In this document: piece after piece, positions 16,098-24,753 of the stretch
Numbering within the stretch: the stretch's first letter is position 1
How the letters are laid out: each line of letters opens with the position of its first letter
NCBI GenBank assembly: GCA_039715165.1
Contig: JBDLHX010000001.1
Coordinates: 1 to 64,000 of the forward strand
Reading direction: 5' to 3'
Length of the DNA stretch: 64,000 nucleotides
Source: JAHEEL01 sp039715165
GTDB taxonomy: Bacteria; Actinomycetota; Acidimicrobiia; Spongiisociales; UBA5794
Program-made: the position numbers and the translations under genes
Notes under the pieces: model-generated
What the model was told of the DNA's origin: nothing
The model's database searches: none
What the model saw: only the letters and a program-made list of their open reading frames with translations

Positions 16098-16145
16098 CAA
16101 GTACGAAGACCAGGCAGCGCCGCGGGTCTTGTGTCTTGCTACTCC
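16078..16145. repeat. composite intergenic repeat D (AGTAGCA words)
   Basis: Four AGTAGCA/AGTACGA words run in tandem (16079-16105), ending in GAAGACC. After a 12-nt loop comes the complement GGTCTTGTGTCTTGCTACTC (16125-16144). The 5' arm contains the proS stop codon (16095-16097). The RNA hairpin would have a stem of about 20 bp with a bulge, a plausible transcription terminator before the rimP promoter. Confidence 0.65.
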
Positions 16146-16179
16146 TCCTGACGCGGCAGCGGCAGGGTCCGGGTCCGCC

Positions 16180-16185
16180 TATACT
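16180..16185 (+). promoter_or_regulatory. candidate rimP-nusA-infB promoter -10
   Basis: TATACT is a near-consensus -10 hexamer, 80 nt upstream of rimP and downstream of repeat D. No clear -35 is visible. A leader of about 75 nt ends in GAAGGAGC before the GTG start. Confidence 0.45.
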
Positions 16186-16265
16186 CCTGTCTGCAACCGG
16201 ATGTACGCGTCGAGGTGGGCCTTGCCCGCCTCGTTGTGTGATGTGCGCACGAAGGAGCACCGAGC

Positions 16266-16745
16266 GTGGCAGATGTCGCGGAGCAGGTATGGGGCCTCGT
16301 CGGCCCGTATGTTGCCGCTGAGGGAATCGAACTCGACGATGTCGAGATCCTCGGTGGTGGCAAGCTGCTGCGCGTCGTCCTCGACGCCGGTGAGCCGATC
16401 GGCGTCGACCGCATCGCCGACCTCTCGAAGGGGATCGCACGGCTCATCGAAGAAGATGACCCGTTTGCCGGCTCCTACACCCTGGAAGTGACCTCACCGG
16501 GCCTCGAGCGGAAGCTCCGCAGGCCTTCGCATTTCCGCAAGGTGCTTGGCAGCGAGGTCCACATCAAGACGTACTCGAAGATCGAAGATGACAAACACCA
16601 CCGCGGGAAGCTCGTGGAGGCCGATGACGACGCCGTGGTGGTGTCGGTCGATGGATCCGAGCGGCGCATCGAGACGAGCGACATCGCGTCGGCGCGCACC
16701 GTGTTCGTGTGGGAAAAGGGCGAGAAGCCCGGCAAGACGGCGTAG
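16266..16745 (+). CDS. rimP: ribosome maturation factor RimP
   Basis: RimP assists 30S subunit maturation. The 159-residue protein has both domains: the N-terminal part with VEILGGGKLLRVVLD and LEVTSPGLERKLRRPSHF, and an SH3-like C-terminal half (GKLVEADDDAVVVSVDG). The GTG start at 16266 follows a GAAGGAGC ribosome-binding site. It is the first gene of the conserved rimP-nusA-infB-rbfA order. Confidence 0.94.
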   Translation: MADVAEQVWGLVGPYVAAEGIELDDVEILGGGKLLRVVLDAGEPIGVDRIADLSKGIARLIEEDDPFAGSYTLEVTSPGLERKLRRPSHFRKVLGSEVHIKTYSKIEDDKHHRGKLVEADDDAVVVSVDGSERRIETSDIASARTVFVWEKGEKPGKTA

Positions 16746-16757
16746 GGAGAGGCAGCG

Positions 16758-17942
16758 ATGGACTACAACCTGTTGGACGCGTTGGAGCTCCTCGAGAGGG
16801 AGAAGGGAGTCCCCGCCGAGACGATTCTCGACGCGCTCGCGAATGCTCTCGTCTCCGCCTACAAACGCACCCCCGGGGCCGCGGAAGAGGCCAGGGTGAC
16901 GATCGATCCGGACACCGGCGAGATCCTCGTCTACGGCCAGGAGCTCGACGAAGATGGCAACGTCGTCGAGGAGTGGGAGGACACCCCCGACGACTTCGGC
17001 CGCATCGCCGCGCAGACCGCGAAACAGGTGATCATGCAGCGGCTCCGCGACGCGAAGCGCGAGCAGGTCTACGAGATCTACGAAGGCCGCGAAGGCGACC
17101 TCGTGACCGGGATCGTGCAGCAGTCGGATCACCGCTACGCCATTCTCGACCTGGGCGACGCCGAAGCGATCATGCCGTCGTCTGAGCGCATCCCGTACGA
17201 ACGGCTCGAGCGCGGAAACCGTGTCAAGGGCTACATCCTCGAGGTGCGAGGCGAGGGCAAAGGGCCTCAGATCGTCATCTCCAGAAGCCACCCCGAGTTC
17301 ATCCGCTCGCTGTTCGAGCTCGAGGTTCCGGAGCTCGTCGACGGCGACGTCGAGATTCGCGTCATTGCACGTGAGCCCGGCCATCGTACGAAGATCGCCG
17401 TTGTGTCGAACGACCCGAACGTCGATCCCGTCGGCGCGTGTGTCGGCGCCAGGGGCTCGCGAGTTCGCCAGGTCGTGAACGAACTCAGGGGAGAGAAGGT
17501 CGACATCGTCGAGTGGCGCGATGACACCGCCGGATTCATCGCCGAAGCGCTCAGCCCCGCAAGGGTCAAGGAAGTGCGGCTCAACGAAGACGAACGGACC
17601 GCGGAAGTCGTCGTGCCCGACCACCAGCTCTCCCTCGCCATCGGCAAGGAGGGCCAGAACGCGCGTCTCGCCGCTCGGCTCTCCGGCTACCGGATCGATA
17701 TCCGGTCCGAGAGCCAGGACCTCGGACTCGACCTCGAAGAGGACGAGTTCGGAGAGGCAGCCACAGAGACACCGGCCGAGGAGCCGGCAGGAATCGAAGA
17801 GGCAGCCGAGGAAGTGACAGAGCCTGCGGCCGAACCGAGTGAAGACGCCGAAGCAATCGAAGACGAAACAGTCGCCGAGACGGGCGAACCCGAAGCGGAC
17901 GAGAGCGACATCGACGCCGCGGACGAGAACGAGGAGAACTGA
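16758..17942 (+). CDS. nusA: transcription termination/antitermination factor NusA
   Basis: NusA binds RNA polymerase and controls pausing, termination and antitermination. The 394-residue protein has the N-terminal domain (LLDALELLEREKGVP), an S1 domain (about 110-180), and KH1/KH2 (VGACVGARGSRVRQVVNELR, then LSLAIGKEGQNARLAARLSG). The last 60 residues or so are a Glu/Ala-rich acidic tail. The short ylxR gene usually found between nusA and infB is missing: infB begins on the next base after the nusA stop. Confidence 0.97.
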   Translation: MDYNLLDALELLEREKGVPAETILDALANALVSAYKRTPGAAEEARVTIDPDTGEILVYGQELDEDGNVVEEWEDTPDDFGRIAAQTAKQVIMQRLRDAKREQVYEIYEGREGDLVTGIVQQSDHRYAILDLGDAEAIMPSSERIPYERLERGNRVKGYILEVRGEGKGPQIVISRSHPEFIRSLFELEVPELVDGDVEIRVIAREPGHRTKIAVVSNDPNVDPVGACVGARGSRVRQVVNELRGEKVDIVEWRDDTAGFIAEALSPARVKEVRLNEDERTAEVVVPDHQLSLAIGKEGQNARLAARLSGYRIDIRSESQDLGLDLEEDEFGEAATETPAEEPAGIEEAAEEVTEPAAEPSEDAEAIEDETVAETGEPEADESDIDAADENEEN

Positions 17943-20012
17943 GTGGGGAAGCAACGGGTTTACGAGCTCGCGCGAGACCTTGGCCTCGAGTCCAAGGACG
18001 TGCTCGAGCGCGCCCTGGAGCTCGGCATCGAAGTGAAGACCGCCTCGTCGGGGCTCGACGAGGAGTCAGTTGGACTCGTTCGCCTCTCCTACGACGAGAG
18101 CGCAGACGCCAAGACGGCGCCGGAGACCGACGAGCCGGTACCCGAGTCGGAACCGGCGGCTGAGGTAGAGCCGGAGCCAGAACCGGAACCAGAGCCTGAG
18201 CCTGAGCCTGAGCCGGAAGATGAGTCCGGACCGGTGGATGACAAGGTGCTCCTCGTCGAGCCCGGGATCACCACCCACGAACTCGCGCGAATGATCCAAA
18301 CGAGGACGGTGCTGATCGTCCAGGCGCTCATGGAGATGGGCGAGATGGTCCCCGCGGGCGGAACGATTCCCGTCGACGCGATCGAACCCCTCGGCCGCAA
18401 GTTCGGGTACGACCTGCTCGTCACCGAAGCCGAGGAGATACCGGAAGAAGACAAGGGCCCGGTCCACCACATCATCGAGTACGAAGACGACCCGGCCAGC
18501 CTCAAGCCGCGCCCGGCCGTCGTCACAGTGATGGGACACGTCGACCACGGCAAGACCCAGCTACTCGACACGATTCGTGCGACGAACGTCGTCGAGGGCG
18601 AAGCGGGCGGAATCACCCAGCACATCGGCGCCTATCAGGTGACGAGTGGCGGCAACCTCATCACGTTCATCGACACCCCCGGCCACGAAGCGTTCACCGC
18701 CCTTCGAGCGAGGGGCGCCAACGTCACCGACCTCGTCATTCTCGTGGTTGCAGCGAACGACGGGGTCATGCCCCAGACGGTTGAAGCCATCAACCACGCT
18801 AAGGCTGCGGAAGTCCCGATCATCGTCGCGATCAACAAGATGGACCTCGAGACGGCAGACGCATATGCCGTTCGGGCTGCCCTCACCCAGTACGGCATCG
18901 TTGTCGAAGACCTCGGGGGTGACGTGCCGGCAATCGAAGTGTCCGCGTTGAAGGGGACCGGCATCGACGACCTGCTCGAAATCGTGGCACTCGTTGCCGA
19001 GGTCGAGGAGCTCACCGCAAACCCGAAAGCGTCCGCCGTCGGAACGGTCATCGAGGCGCAACTCGAGGTCGGGCGCGGGCCGGTCGCGACCGTCATCGTG
19101 CAGCGCGGAACACTGAAGCGAGGCGACGCACTCGTCTCCGGCCCGGTGTCGGGTCGCGTCAGAGCGATGTTCGACGAGAGCGGCAACCAGTTGAAGACGG
19201 CAGGGCCGAGTTCACCCGTACTCATCTCCGGATGGGGCGAGGTACCGCTCGCCGGTGACATGTTCCAGGCCGTCAAGAACGAACGAACCGCCAGGAAGAT
19301 GGCCGAAGAGGAGCTCGCTCGGAAGCGCTCCAGGGACCTCGTCGTCCCGACCGCCACGGAGCGTCTGACACAGCTCCTCGAACATCTCCGAACCGCGGAC
19401 CACGCAGAGCTGCGCATCATCGTGAAGGCCGACGCGCACGGATCGCTTGAGGCGATCCGTGAATCCGTTGCGAAGATCTCCCGTGAGGATGCAGCGATCT
19501 CAGTCGTCCACGGGGCTGTCGGTGGTATCACCGCAAACGACGTCATGCTCGCGGAGGCGTCTGAGGCCGTGATCTACGGATTCAACGCCCGACCGGATGC
19601 GTCGGCGCGCTCAGCAGCGAAGGGCGCCGGTATCGACATCCGGACGTTCTCGATCATCTATGAGCTGCTCGACGACCTCGAGCTGATGCTCGTCGGCGAA
19701 CTCGCTCCGGAAGAGATCGAGACGTTCCTCGGGGTCGCCGAGGTGCGCGCGACCTTCCGGGCACCCCGCTACGGGATGGTTGCAGGCTGCTACGTCACTG
19801 AAGGAACGATCAACCGCAACGCTCGTGCGCGGCTCGTGCGCGACGGCGTCGTCGTATACGACGGACGCATCGCATCGCTGCGTCGCTTCAAAGAAGACGT
19901 CCAGGCGGTCCAGACGGGGTACGAGTGCGGAATCGGCCTCGCAAACTTCCGGGACGTCAAGGAAGGCGACACGATCGAGTCCTACGAGGTCAAGGAAATC
20001 GCCAGAACCTGA
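17943..20012 (+). CDS. infB: translation initiation factor IF-2
   Basis: IF-2 brings fMet-tRNA to the ribosome. The 689-residue protein is short for an actinobacterium. It keeps one IF2_N motif (RVYELARDLGLESKDVLERA), then a Pro-Glu dipeptide run (about residues 78-95), a second IF2_N-like segment (TTHELARMIQTRTVLIVQAL), and the GTPase domain with GHVDHGKT near 200, DTPGHEAF and NKMD. Domains II to IV follow. The GTG start touches the nusA stop. Confidence 0.97.
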   Translation: MGKQRVYELARDLGLESKDVLERALELGIEVKTASSGLDEESVGLVRLSYDESADAKTAPETDEPVPESEPAAEVEPEPEPEPEPEPEPEPEDESGPVDDKVLLVEPGITTHELARMIQTRTVLIVQALMEMGEMVPAGGTIPVDAIEPLGRKFGYDLLVTEAEEIPEEDKGPVHHIIEYEDDPASLKPRPAVVTVMGHVDHGKTQLLDTIRATNVVEGEAGGITQHIGAYQVTSGGNLITFIDTPGHEAFTALRARGANVTDLVILVVAANDGVMPQTVEAINHAKAAEVPIIVAINKMDLETADAYAVRAALTQYGIVVEDLGGDVPAIEVSALKGTGIDDLLEIVALVAEVEELTANPKASAVGTVIEAQLEVGRGPVATVIVQRGTLKRGDALVSGPVSGRVRAMFDESGNQLKTAGPSSPVLISGWGEVPLAGDMFQAVKNERTARKMAEEELARKRSRDLVVPTATERLTQLLEHLRTADHAELRIIVKADAHGSLEAIRESVAKISREDAAISVVHGAVGGITANDVMLAEASEAVIYGFNARPDASARSAAKGAGIDIRTFSIIYELLDDLELMLVGELAPEEIETFLGVAEVRATFRAPRYGMVAGCYVTEGTINRNARARLVRDGVVVYDGRIASLRRFKEDVQAVQTGYECGIGLANFRDVKEGDTIESYEVKEIART

Positions 20013-20042
20013 TCGGGTGACCGTTCGCAGAGGAGGCACGGG

Positions 20043-20339
20043 ATGCACGTGGGAGTGCTCCGGGTCGAGCTGAGGATTCGGGGCGTACGGTCTCTCAAGG
20101 AGAAGCGCCGCGTGGTGAAGAGCATCATTGCCGACATCGGGCAGAGCTATCCGATCGCCGTCGCCGAGGTCGACCACCAGAACCTCTGGCAGCGGGCCGA
20201 TATCGGCATTGCTGTCGTAGGGGAGTCGCCCGGCCACGTGGATCAAGTGCTCGATTCGATCGAACGCGATCTCGACCGCCGGATTGACGCAGAGGTGCTC
20301 GGTACGGTGCGGTCCTATCTCGAGGAGAGCCAACGATGA
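20043..20339 (+). CDS. ylxP: DUF503 (YlxP-like) protein
   Basis: The 98-residue protein matches the DUF503 family: HVGVLRVELRIRGVRSLKEK, RRVVKSIIADI and VAEVDHQNLWQRADIG. The family is conserved beside infB and rbfA in Gram-positives; its molecular function is not firmly known, with a role in translation or ribosome maturation likely from context. Its TGA overlaps the rbfA ATG (ATGA). Confidence 0.9.
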   Translation: MHVGVLRVELRIRGVRSLKEKRRVVKSIIADIGQSYPIAVAEVDHQNLWQRADIGIAVVGESPGHVDQVLDSIERDLDRRIDAEVLGTVRSYLEESQR

Positions 20340-20710
20340 GCCGCTCGGACAGTCCCAGGATGCGCAAGGTCAACGAGCTCATGCGCGAGGTCGTCGCCGA
20401 TGCGGTGGCCGAGCTCAAGGACCCCGGCTTGGGATTCGTGACCATCACCGGGGTCGACACATCGCCCGACCTTCGCAACGCTTTCGTCTACTACTCCGTT
20501 CTCGGCACCGACGAGGAAGTCGAGGCAACGGGCGGGGCGCTCACGAGAGCCGCTCCCCACATTCAGTCCGTCGCCGGTCGCCAGATCCGGATGAAGTACA
20601 CGCCGAAGCTCACCTTCCGCGTGGATCCAGCGATAGGGGAAGGTCTCAAGATCGACCGCCTGCTGCGCGACATCGGCGATGAGCAGGAGGACGACCATGT
20701 CCCCGACTGA
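20336..20710 (+). CDS. rbfA: 30S ribosome-binding factor RbfA
   Basis: RbfA binds the 16S rRNA neck during late 30S maturation and in cold adaptation. The 124-residue protein has the KH-like RbfA fold: RKVNELMREVVADAVAELKD, FVTITGVDTSPDLRNAFVYY and VAGRQIRMKYTPKLTFRVD. The start overlaps ylxP by 4 bp and the 3' end overlaps nrnA by 14 bp. Confidence 0.95.
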   Translation: MSRSDSPRMRKVNELMREVVADAVAELKDPGLGFVTITGVDTSPDLRNAFVYYSVLGTDEEVEATGGALTRAAPHIQSVAGRQIRMKYTPKLTFRVDPAIGEGLKIDRLLRDIGDEQEDDHVPD

Positions 20711-21662
20711 GGGCACGTGGGACCGAGCCGTCCGCGCCCTCGACCAGGCTGAGCGCATCGGCATCGTCGGTCACGTTCGGCCGGATGGTGATGCGCTCGG
20801 ATCGGCCATCGCGCTCGCGCTCGCCGCACGCGGGGCCGGGAAGAACGCGGTGGTGTCATTCGGCGAGCCGTTCGCCATCGGGCAAGAGTTTCGGTTCCTC
20901 GACCAGAGCGTGCTCGTGCCGCCGAGCGAGTTCTCCGGCGACTTCGATCTCGTGGTTGTGTGCGACACCGGCAATCTCGACCGGGTCGGCTCTGTCGGCT
21001 CAGTGGTGCAGGCGGCGGACCGCGTCCTCGTGATCGATCACCACGTCACCGAGGGGGATCTCGGGGACGTTCGCGTCGTCGATCCAAAGGCGGCTGCGAC
21101 CACCCAGCTCGTCCATGAGCTGCTGACCCGCATCGGATGGGATGTCACGCGGCCCATTGCAGAGGCTCTGTATGTAGGCCTGGTCACCGATACCGGCAGG
21201 TTCCAGTACTCGTCGACGAGTACGGATGTGCACCGTCTCGCGGCTGATCTGCTCGCTGCAGGCGTCGAGACGGCACCGATCGGCCAGATGCTCTACGAAG
21301 AGACCCCGTTCGGCTACTTCGCGGTCGTCGCACGCGTCCTCGGCCGTGCCCGGCTCGAGGAGGACGCCGGCCTCGTGTGGTCGGTGCTGCGGCAAGACGA
21401 TCTCCGGGAGGCCGGCATCCCGTGGGAGGCCGCAGACCCGCTCATCGACCTCGTGCGGCTCGCCCGGGAAGCAGGCGTTGCCTGCCTCCTCAAAGAGACC
21501 CGGCCGGGCATCATCAAGGGGAGCCTCCGGTCGCGGGGCACCGTCGACGTCGCGGAGATCGCAGCTGCATTCCACGGCGGCGGGCACCGCAACGCCGCCG
21601 GGTTCACGACCGAACTGGATGTCGAGCAGACGATTGCCCGGATCCTGGAGCTTCTCGCGTGA
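20697..21662 (+). CDS. nrnA: DHH/DHHA1 phosphoesterase (NrnA-like)
   Basis: This enzyme of about 321 residues degrades short oligoribonucleotides (nanoRNA), pAp or cyclic dinucleotides in characterised relatives. The DHH metal motifs are intact: GHVRPDGDALGSAIAL, VVCDTGNLD, VLVIDHHVTEGD and LVTDTGRFQYSST. The DHHA1 domain ends in AAFHGGGHRNAAGFTT. ATG 20697 is chosen for an AGGAGG 8 nt upstream; the in-frame ATG 20679 lacks one. The true substrate cannot be told from sequence. Confidence 0.92.
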   Translation: MSPTEGTWDRAVRALDQAERIGIVGHVRPDGDALGSAIALALAARGAGKNAVVSFGEPFAIGQEFRFLDQSVLVPPSEFSGDFDLVVVCDTGNLDRVGSVGSVVQAADRVLVIDHHVTEGDLGDVRVVDPKAAATTQLVHELLTRIGWDVTRPIAEALYVGLVTDTGRFQYSSTSTDVHRLAADLLAAGVETAPIGQMLYEETPFGYFAVVARVLGRARLEEDAGLVWSVLRQDDLREAGIPWEAADPLIDLVRLAREAGVACLLKETRPGIIKGSLRSRGTVDVAEIAAAFHGGGHRNAAGFTTELDVEQTIARILELLA

Positions 21663-22567
21663 CACGGAGCGGAGTCGGCGACGCGTTCATCCTCGTCGAC
21701 AAGGAACAGGGTTGGACGAGCCACGACGTCGTGGCGAAAGTGCGCAGACTCGTCGGCGGGAAGGTCGGCCACGCCGGGACGCTCGATCCGATGGCGACCG
21801 GGCTGCTCGTGCTCGGACTCGGGCGCAGCACTCGTCTGCTCCGCTTCGTGCAGGGTTTCGCCAAGGCGTACGAAGCGACGGCGCTGTTCGGCGTCGCGAC
21901 GGACTCCCTCGACGCCGACGGTGCAATTCTCGATCGATCGCCGCTCCCCGTGACCGAGGCGCTCGTCGAACAGGCCGCCGATCGCTTCCGGGGGTCGATC
22001 CTCCAGATGCCGCCCATGGTCTCGGCTCGCAAGGTCGAAGGCAAGCGACTCTACGAACTCGCTCGAGAGGGGAAGGTCGTCGAGCGCGAGGCGCGCCCGG
22101 TGGAGATCTACTCGCTGGCCATCACCGACCTCGCGCCGTCCGACTATCCGGAAGTGTCGTTCAACGTTGTGTGCAGCGCAGGAACCTACGTGCGCACCCT
22201 TGCCGACGACATGGCGAGGACGCTCGGTGGCCGGGCGCACCTCACGAGGCTTCGCAGAGTGAGAAATGGCTCCCTGCATGTCAACGATGCGGTCACGATC
22301 GCAGAGATCGAAAAGGCCGTCGACGCAGGGACCGTGGCGTCGCTCCTCATCGAACCGAGTGCCGCTCTCGGAGACCTGCCGGCTCGTCAGATCGATCCCT
22401 CGTACATCGTTGCGGCCAGCAACGGCGCCGCTATTCCCACCGCCGCCCTCGGTCAGGAGGAGGACGGTGGCGAAGGAGACGTCGTGCGACTGCTCGCAGG
22501 CGACGTTCTGCTCGGCGTCTATCGCATCGATGGTCTGTCGGTGAAGCCGGAGGTTGTGACCGCATGA
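21659..22567 (+). CDS. truB: tRNA pseudouridine-55 synthase TruB
   Basis: TruB makes the T-loop pseudouridine of tRNAs. The 302-residue protein has GWTSHDVVAKVRRLVGGKVG followed by HAGTLDPMATGLLVLG, where the Asp is the catalytic residue, plus VCSAGTYVRTLADDM and the C-terminal PUA-like part. GTG 21659 overlaps the nrnA stop, and the TGA overlaps the ribF ATG. The order nrnA-truB-ribF is typical. Confidence 0.95.
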   Translation: MTRSGVGDAFILVDKEQGWTSHDVVAKVRRLVGGKVGHAGTLDPMATGLLVLGLGRSTRLLRFVQGFAKAYEATALFGVATDSLDADGAILDRSPLPVTEALVEQAADRFRGSILQMPPMVSARKVEGKRLYELAREGKVVEREARPVEIYSLAITDLAPSDYPEVSFNVVCSAGTYVRTLADDMARTLGGRAHLTRLRRVRNGSLHVNDAVTIAEIEKAVDAGTVASLLIEPSAALGDLPARQIDPSYIVAASNGAAIPTAALGQEEDGGEGDVVRLLAGDVLLGVYRIDGLSVKPEVVTA

Positions 22568-23496
22568 TCATCTACCAGGGAGACCCATCCGGCTGGGAGG
22601 CGCCTCCAAGAGGTTCGGCGGTCGCCATCGGCGTCTTCGACGGTGTCCACCTCGGTCACCGCAAGGTCCTCTCCGCGTTGCAGGAGGGGGACGAGGGCCT
22701 CACCAAGGTCGCGATGACGTTCGGAACGCATCCCGCAGCGCTCCTATCGAGCACGGGGGCTCCGTCGCGATTGAGCACCCTGAAGCGTCGATTCGAGCTC
22801 TTCGAAGAGGTTGGGATCGAGCGGGTCGCCGTGCTCGGTTTCGACGAGCAGATGAGGACGATGGCACCGAGCGACTTCGTGCAGCGCTTCCTCGTTGACG
22901 GCCTGGATGCCCGCTGCGTCGTCGTCGGCGCCGGATTCCACTTCGGTATCGATGCAACCGGAACGACGAAGACGCTCAGAGAGATCGGAGAGCGCCTTGG
23001 TTTCAAGGTCACGGTCGTCGACATAGCGTGTGATGACCGCACCGAGATTCGCTCAACGACGATCCGAACGGCGATCGAAGAAGGGGACGTGGTTCGAGCA
23101 GGCGCGATGCTCGGGCGTCCCTACGAGCTCGAGGGGATCGTGGTTCCGGGCGACGAGCGAGGCCGCGATCTGGGTGTCTCGACTGCGAAGATCTCGTTTC
23201 CTGCGACGCTCACAGTCCCGAAACACGGCGTCTACGCCGTTCTGGTCTGGATCGATGGGATCGAGCACCGAGGAGTTGCGAACCTGGGTCTTCACACGAC
23301 GCACGGGGTATCCGCCGATGTGCTCGCTGTTCACGTCATCGGTGTCGAGCGAGATCTCTACGGGAAGCAGCTCCGGGTCGGCTTCGTCGACCGCATCCGT
23401 GACGAGATCGAGTTCACGACGACCGACGACATTGCGACGCAGATCCAAGACGACATCGAGACGGCGAAGCGCATCTCCGGCGATCGCGCCCCTTGA
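22564..23496 (+). CDS. ribF: bifunctional riboflavin kinase/FAD synthetase with an atypical kinase motif
   Basis: RibF makes FMN and then FAD from riboflavin. The 310-residue protein has a normal N-terminal adenylyltransferase domain (AIGVFDGVHLGHRKVL, VVGAGFHFG, STTIRTAIEEGDV). In the C-terminal riboflavin kinase domain the usual PTAN motif is replaced by STAK (PGDERGRDLGVSTAKISFP), and the NxGxRPTF segment reads NLGLHTTHGVS. Thr is kept but Asn is lost, so kinase activity is uncertain. The region aligns normally otherwise (HGVYAVLVWIDG), so it is not a frameshift. ATGA overlap with truB. Confidence 0.9.
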   Translation: MIIYQGDPSGWEAPPRGSAVAIGVFDGVHLGHRKVLSALQEGDEGLTKVAMTFGTHPAALLSSTGAPSRLSTLKRRFELFEEVGIERVAVLGFDEQMRTMAPSDFVQRFLVDGLDARCVVVGAGFHFGIDATGTTKTLREIGERLGFKVTVVDIACDDRTEIRSTTIRTAIEEGDVVRAGAMLGRPYELEGIVVPGDERGRDLGVSTAKISFPATLTVPKHGVYAVLVWIDGIEHRGVANLGLHTTHGVSADVLAVHVIGVERDLYGKQLRVGFVDRIRDEIEFTTTDDIATQIQDDIETAKRISGDRAP

Positions 23497-23504
23497 CCGT
23501 CGGG

Positions 23505-23528
23505 CATCACCCCGGCAGGGTGGTGATG
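23505..23528 (+). terminator. hairpin after ribF
   Basis: CATCACC (23505-23511) pairs with GGTGATG (23522-23528) a few bases after the ribF stop. There is no U-tract, so termination is uncertain; it could also mark the end of the long rimP-ribF operon. Confidence 0.3.
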
Positions 23529-23559
23529 TCTCCCGCACTCCCCAGGAACGGATCCTTTG

Positions 23560-24657
23560 ATGTCCGGAGCCCTGCTTGCCGCGGGTTGGATTCTCGCCTC
23601 GCTCATCTCTGTGCCGCCGTCAGTCGCCACATCCCCGTCGTTTGCGCCTACGACCACACCAGGTGTGGCTTTCAACACAGACGACGCGGAGCTGCCCGTC
23701 CTGGCGCCCGGAGACGGGCTCGGACTCGCGCCCACGACCCCGGTCCGCAGTGGGAACGGGTCGAATAGGGCTCCCGTCTCTCCCATCGGCGGGGCAGGGC
23801 TGGGCGCAGTGGCAGCAGCCGGAGCCGTGCTCATGCGGCGTCGACGCATCGGAGGAGCGGCCGCGACAACGGGTCCGCTCTTCGTCTACGTGCCGGGTCA
23901 CGGTGGCGATCCGGCCGGCTTCGACGACCTCGCAGGCCGGGCGGGCATTGCTCAGAGCGACATCCGGGTCTTCGACTACCGCTGGGCCTGGCCGGACGGC
24001 GACCCCATCGAGGCGTCGCGCCGCGCCCCAACCGAAGACGCCGCCGACGCCCTCGGGGCCTATCTCGCGGCACTCGGCGCCGATGGGCGACCGATCTACC
24101 TCGTCGGGCACAGCAAGGGCGGGGCTGTGATCACTGAAGTCGTGAGCCGCTGGGACGACCACCCGGTCATCGCTGTCGAATCGGTCGTGGGAGCCGCCAT
24201 CCTCGACCCTCCCATCGCCACCGGACCGCTCGGCGTGCTCCAGAGCATTGGCTGGTTCCACGGCGACACCGCGGACGATGGGCTCTTCGAGCCTGTGCGA
24301 TGCGGATGGACCGGATGCACCGACATTCGGGACCATCTCGGTGAACGGTCCGGAGTGGAGGTTGTGATCGTCCGCAATCCCGATGCCGGCTTCACGAACT
24401 TCCACGATCTGCCGAGTGGTGTGCGTGTCTTGGACTTCGACGACGGAGGAGGCAGCCTCCTCTCGCGCTTCCCCAATCCGATCGCAATGTGGATTCGAAT
24501 GGGCGAGGCCCACAACTCGGTGATGCACAGCGACGTCGTCGCCGACTGCATCGCCGCCGAGGCGCGTTCGGCCGGCACGTGCGAGTGGCCGGAGCCCCGG
24601 CGGGTCACGGCAATGTGGGGAGCGGGGACGTCCGGAAGTGATCCGCTCATGCGGTAA
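23560..24657 (+). CDS. membrane-linked alpha/beta hydrolase
   Basis: This 365-residue protein is not assigned to a known family. An N-terminal hydrophobic segment (LLAAGWILASLISVPPSVA) looks like a signal sequence. A low-complexity stretch follows, then a second hydrophobic segment with a basic stop (GGAGLGAVAAAGAVLMRRRR, about 75-94), and an alpha/beta hydrolase domain: PGHGGDPAGF near 108, nucleophile elbow VGHSKGGAVI near 188, and possible acid and His later (HNSVMHSDV). The topology would put the hydrolase in the cytosol behind an external loop, unless the second segment is not membrane-spanning. The GHSKGG elbow suggests a lipase or esterase. The TTG three bases upstream is an alternative start. 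Confidence 0.7.
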   Translation: MSGALLAAGWILASLISVPPSVATSPSFAPTTTPGVAFNTDDAELPVLAPGDGLGLAPTTPVRSGNGSNRAPVSPIGGAGLGAVAAAGAVLMRRRRIGGAAATTGPLFVYVPGHGGDPAGFDDLAGRAGIAQSDIRVFDYRWAWPDGDPIEASRRAPTEDAADALGAYLAALGADGRPIYLVGHSKGGAVITEVVSRWDDHPVIAVESVVGAAILDPPIATGPLGVLQSIGWFHGDTADDGLFEPVRCGWTGCTDIRDHLGERSGVEVVIVRNPDAGFTNFHDLPSGVRVLDFDDGGGSLLSRFPNPIAMWIRMGEAHNSVMHSDVVADCIAAEARSAGTCEWPEPRRVTAMWGAGTSGSDPLMR

Positions 24658-24698
24658 GAGCGTGCTGAGATGATTCGCTCGTTAGCGCAGACCGTTGC

Positions 24699-24704
24699 TA
24701 TCAT
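24699..24704 (+). promoter_or_regulatory. candidate rpsO promoter -10
   Basis: TATCAT lies 50 nt upstream of the rpsO GTG start, with no strong -35. The leader in between contains the AAGGAAAG ribosome-binding site. Confidence 0.35.
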
Positions 24705-24753
24705 GCCGTCTCGGGCGTTCGCCCGCGTACTCTGTCGCGAAGGAAAGACCCTC

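Noticed and set aside
16494..17954. Minus-strand frame of 486 codons opposite nusA
   Set aside because: Entirely antisense to rimP/nusA; long shadows are expected in GC-rich DNA and no family motif is present.
18170..18220. Short tandem repeat that could be read as a separate repeat element
   Set aside because: It encodes the Pro-Glu run of IF-2 and is explained by protein low complexity.
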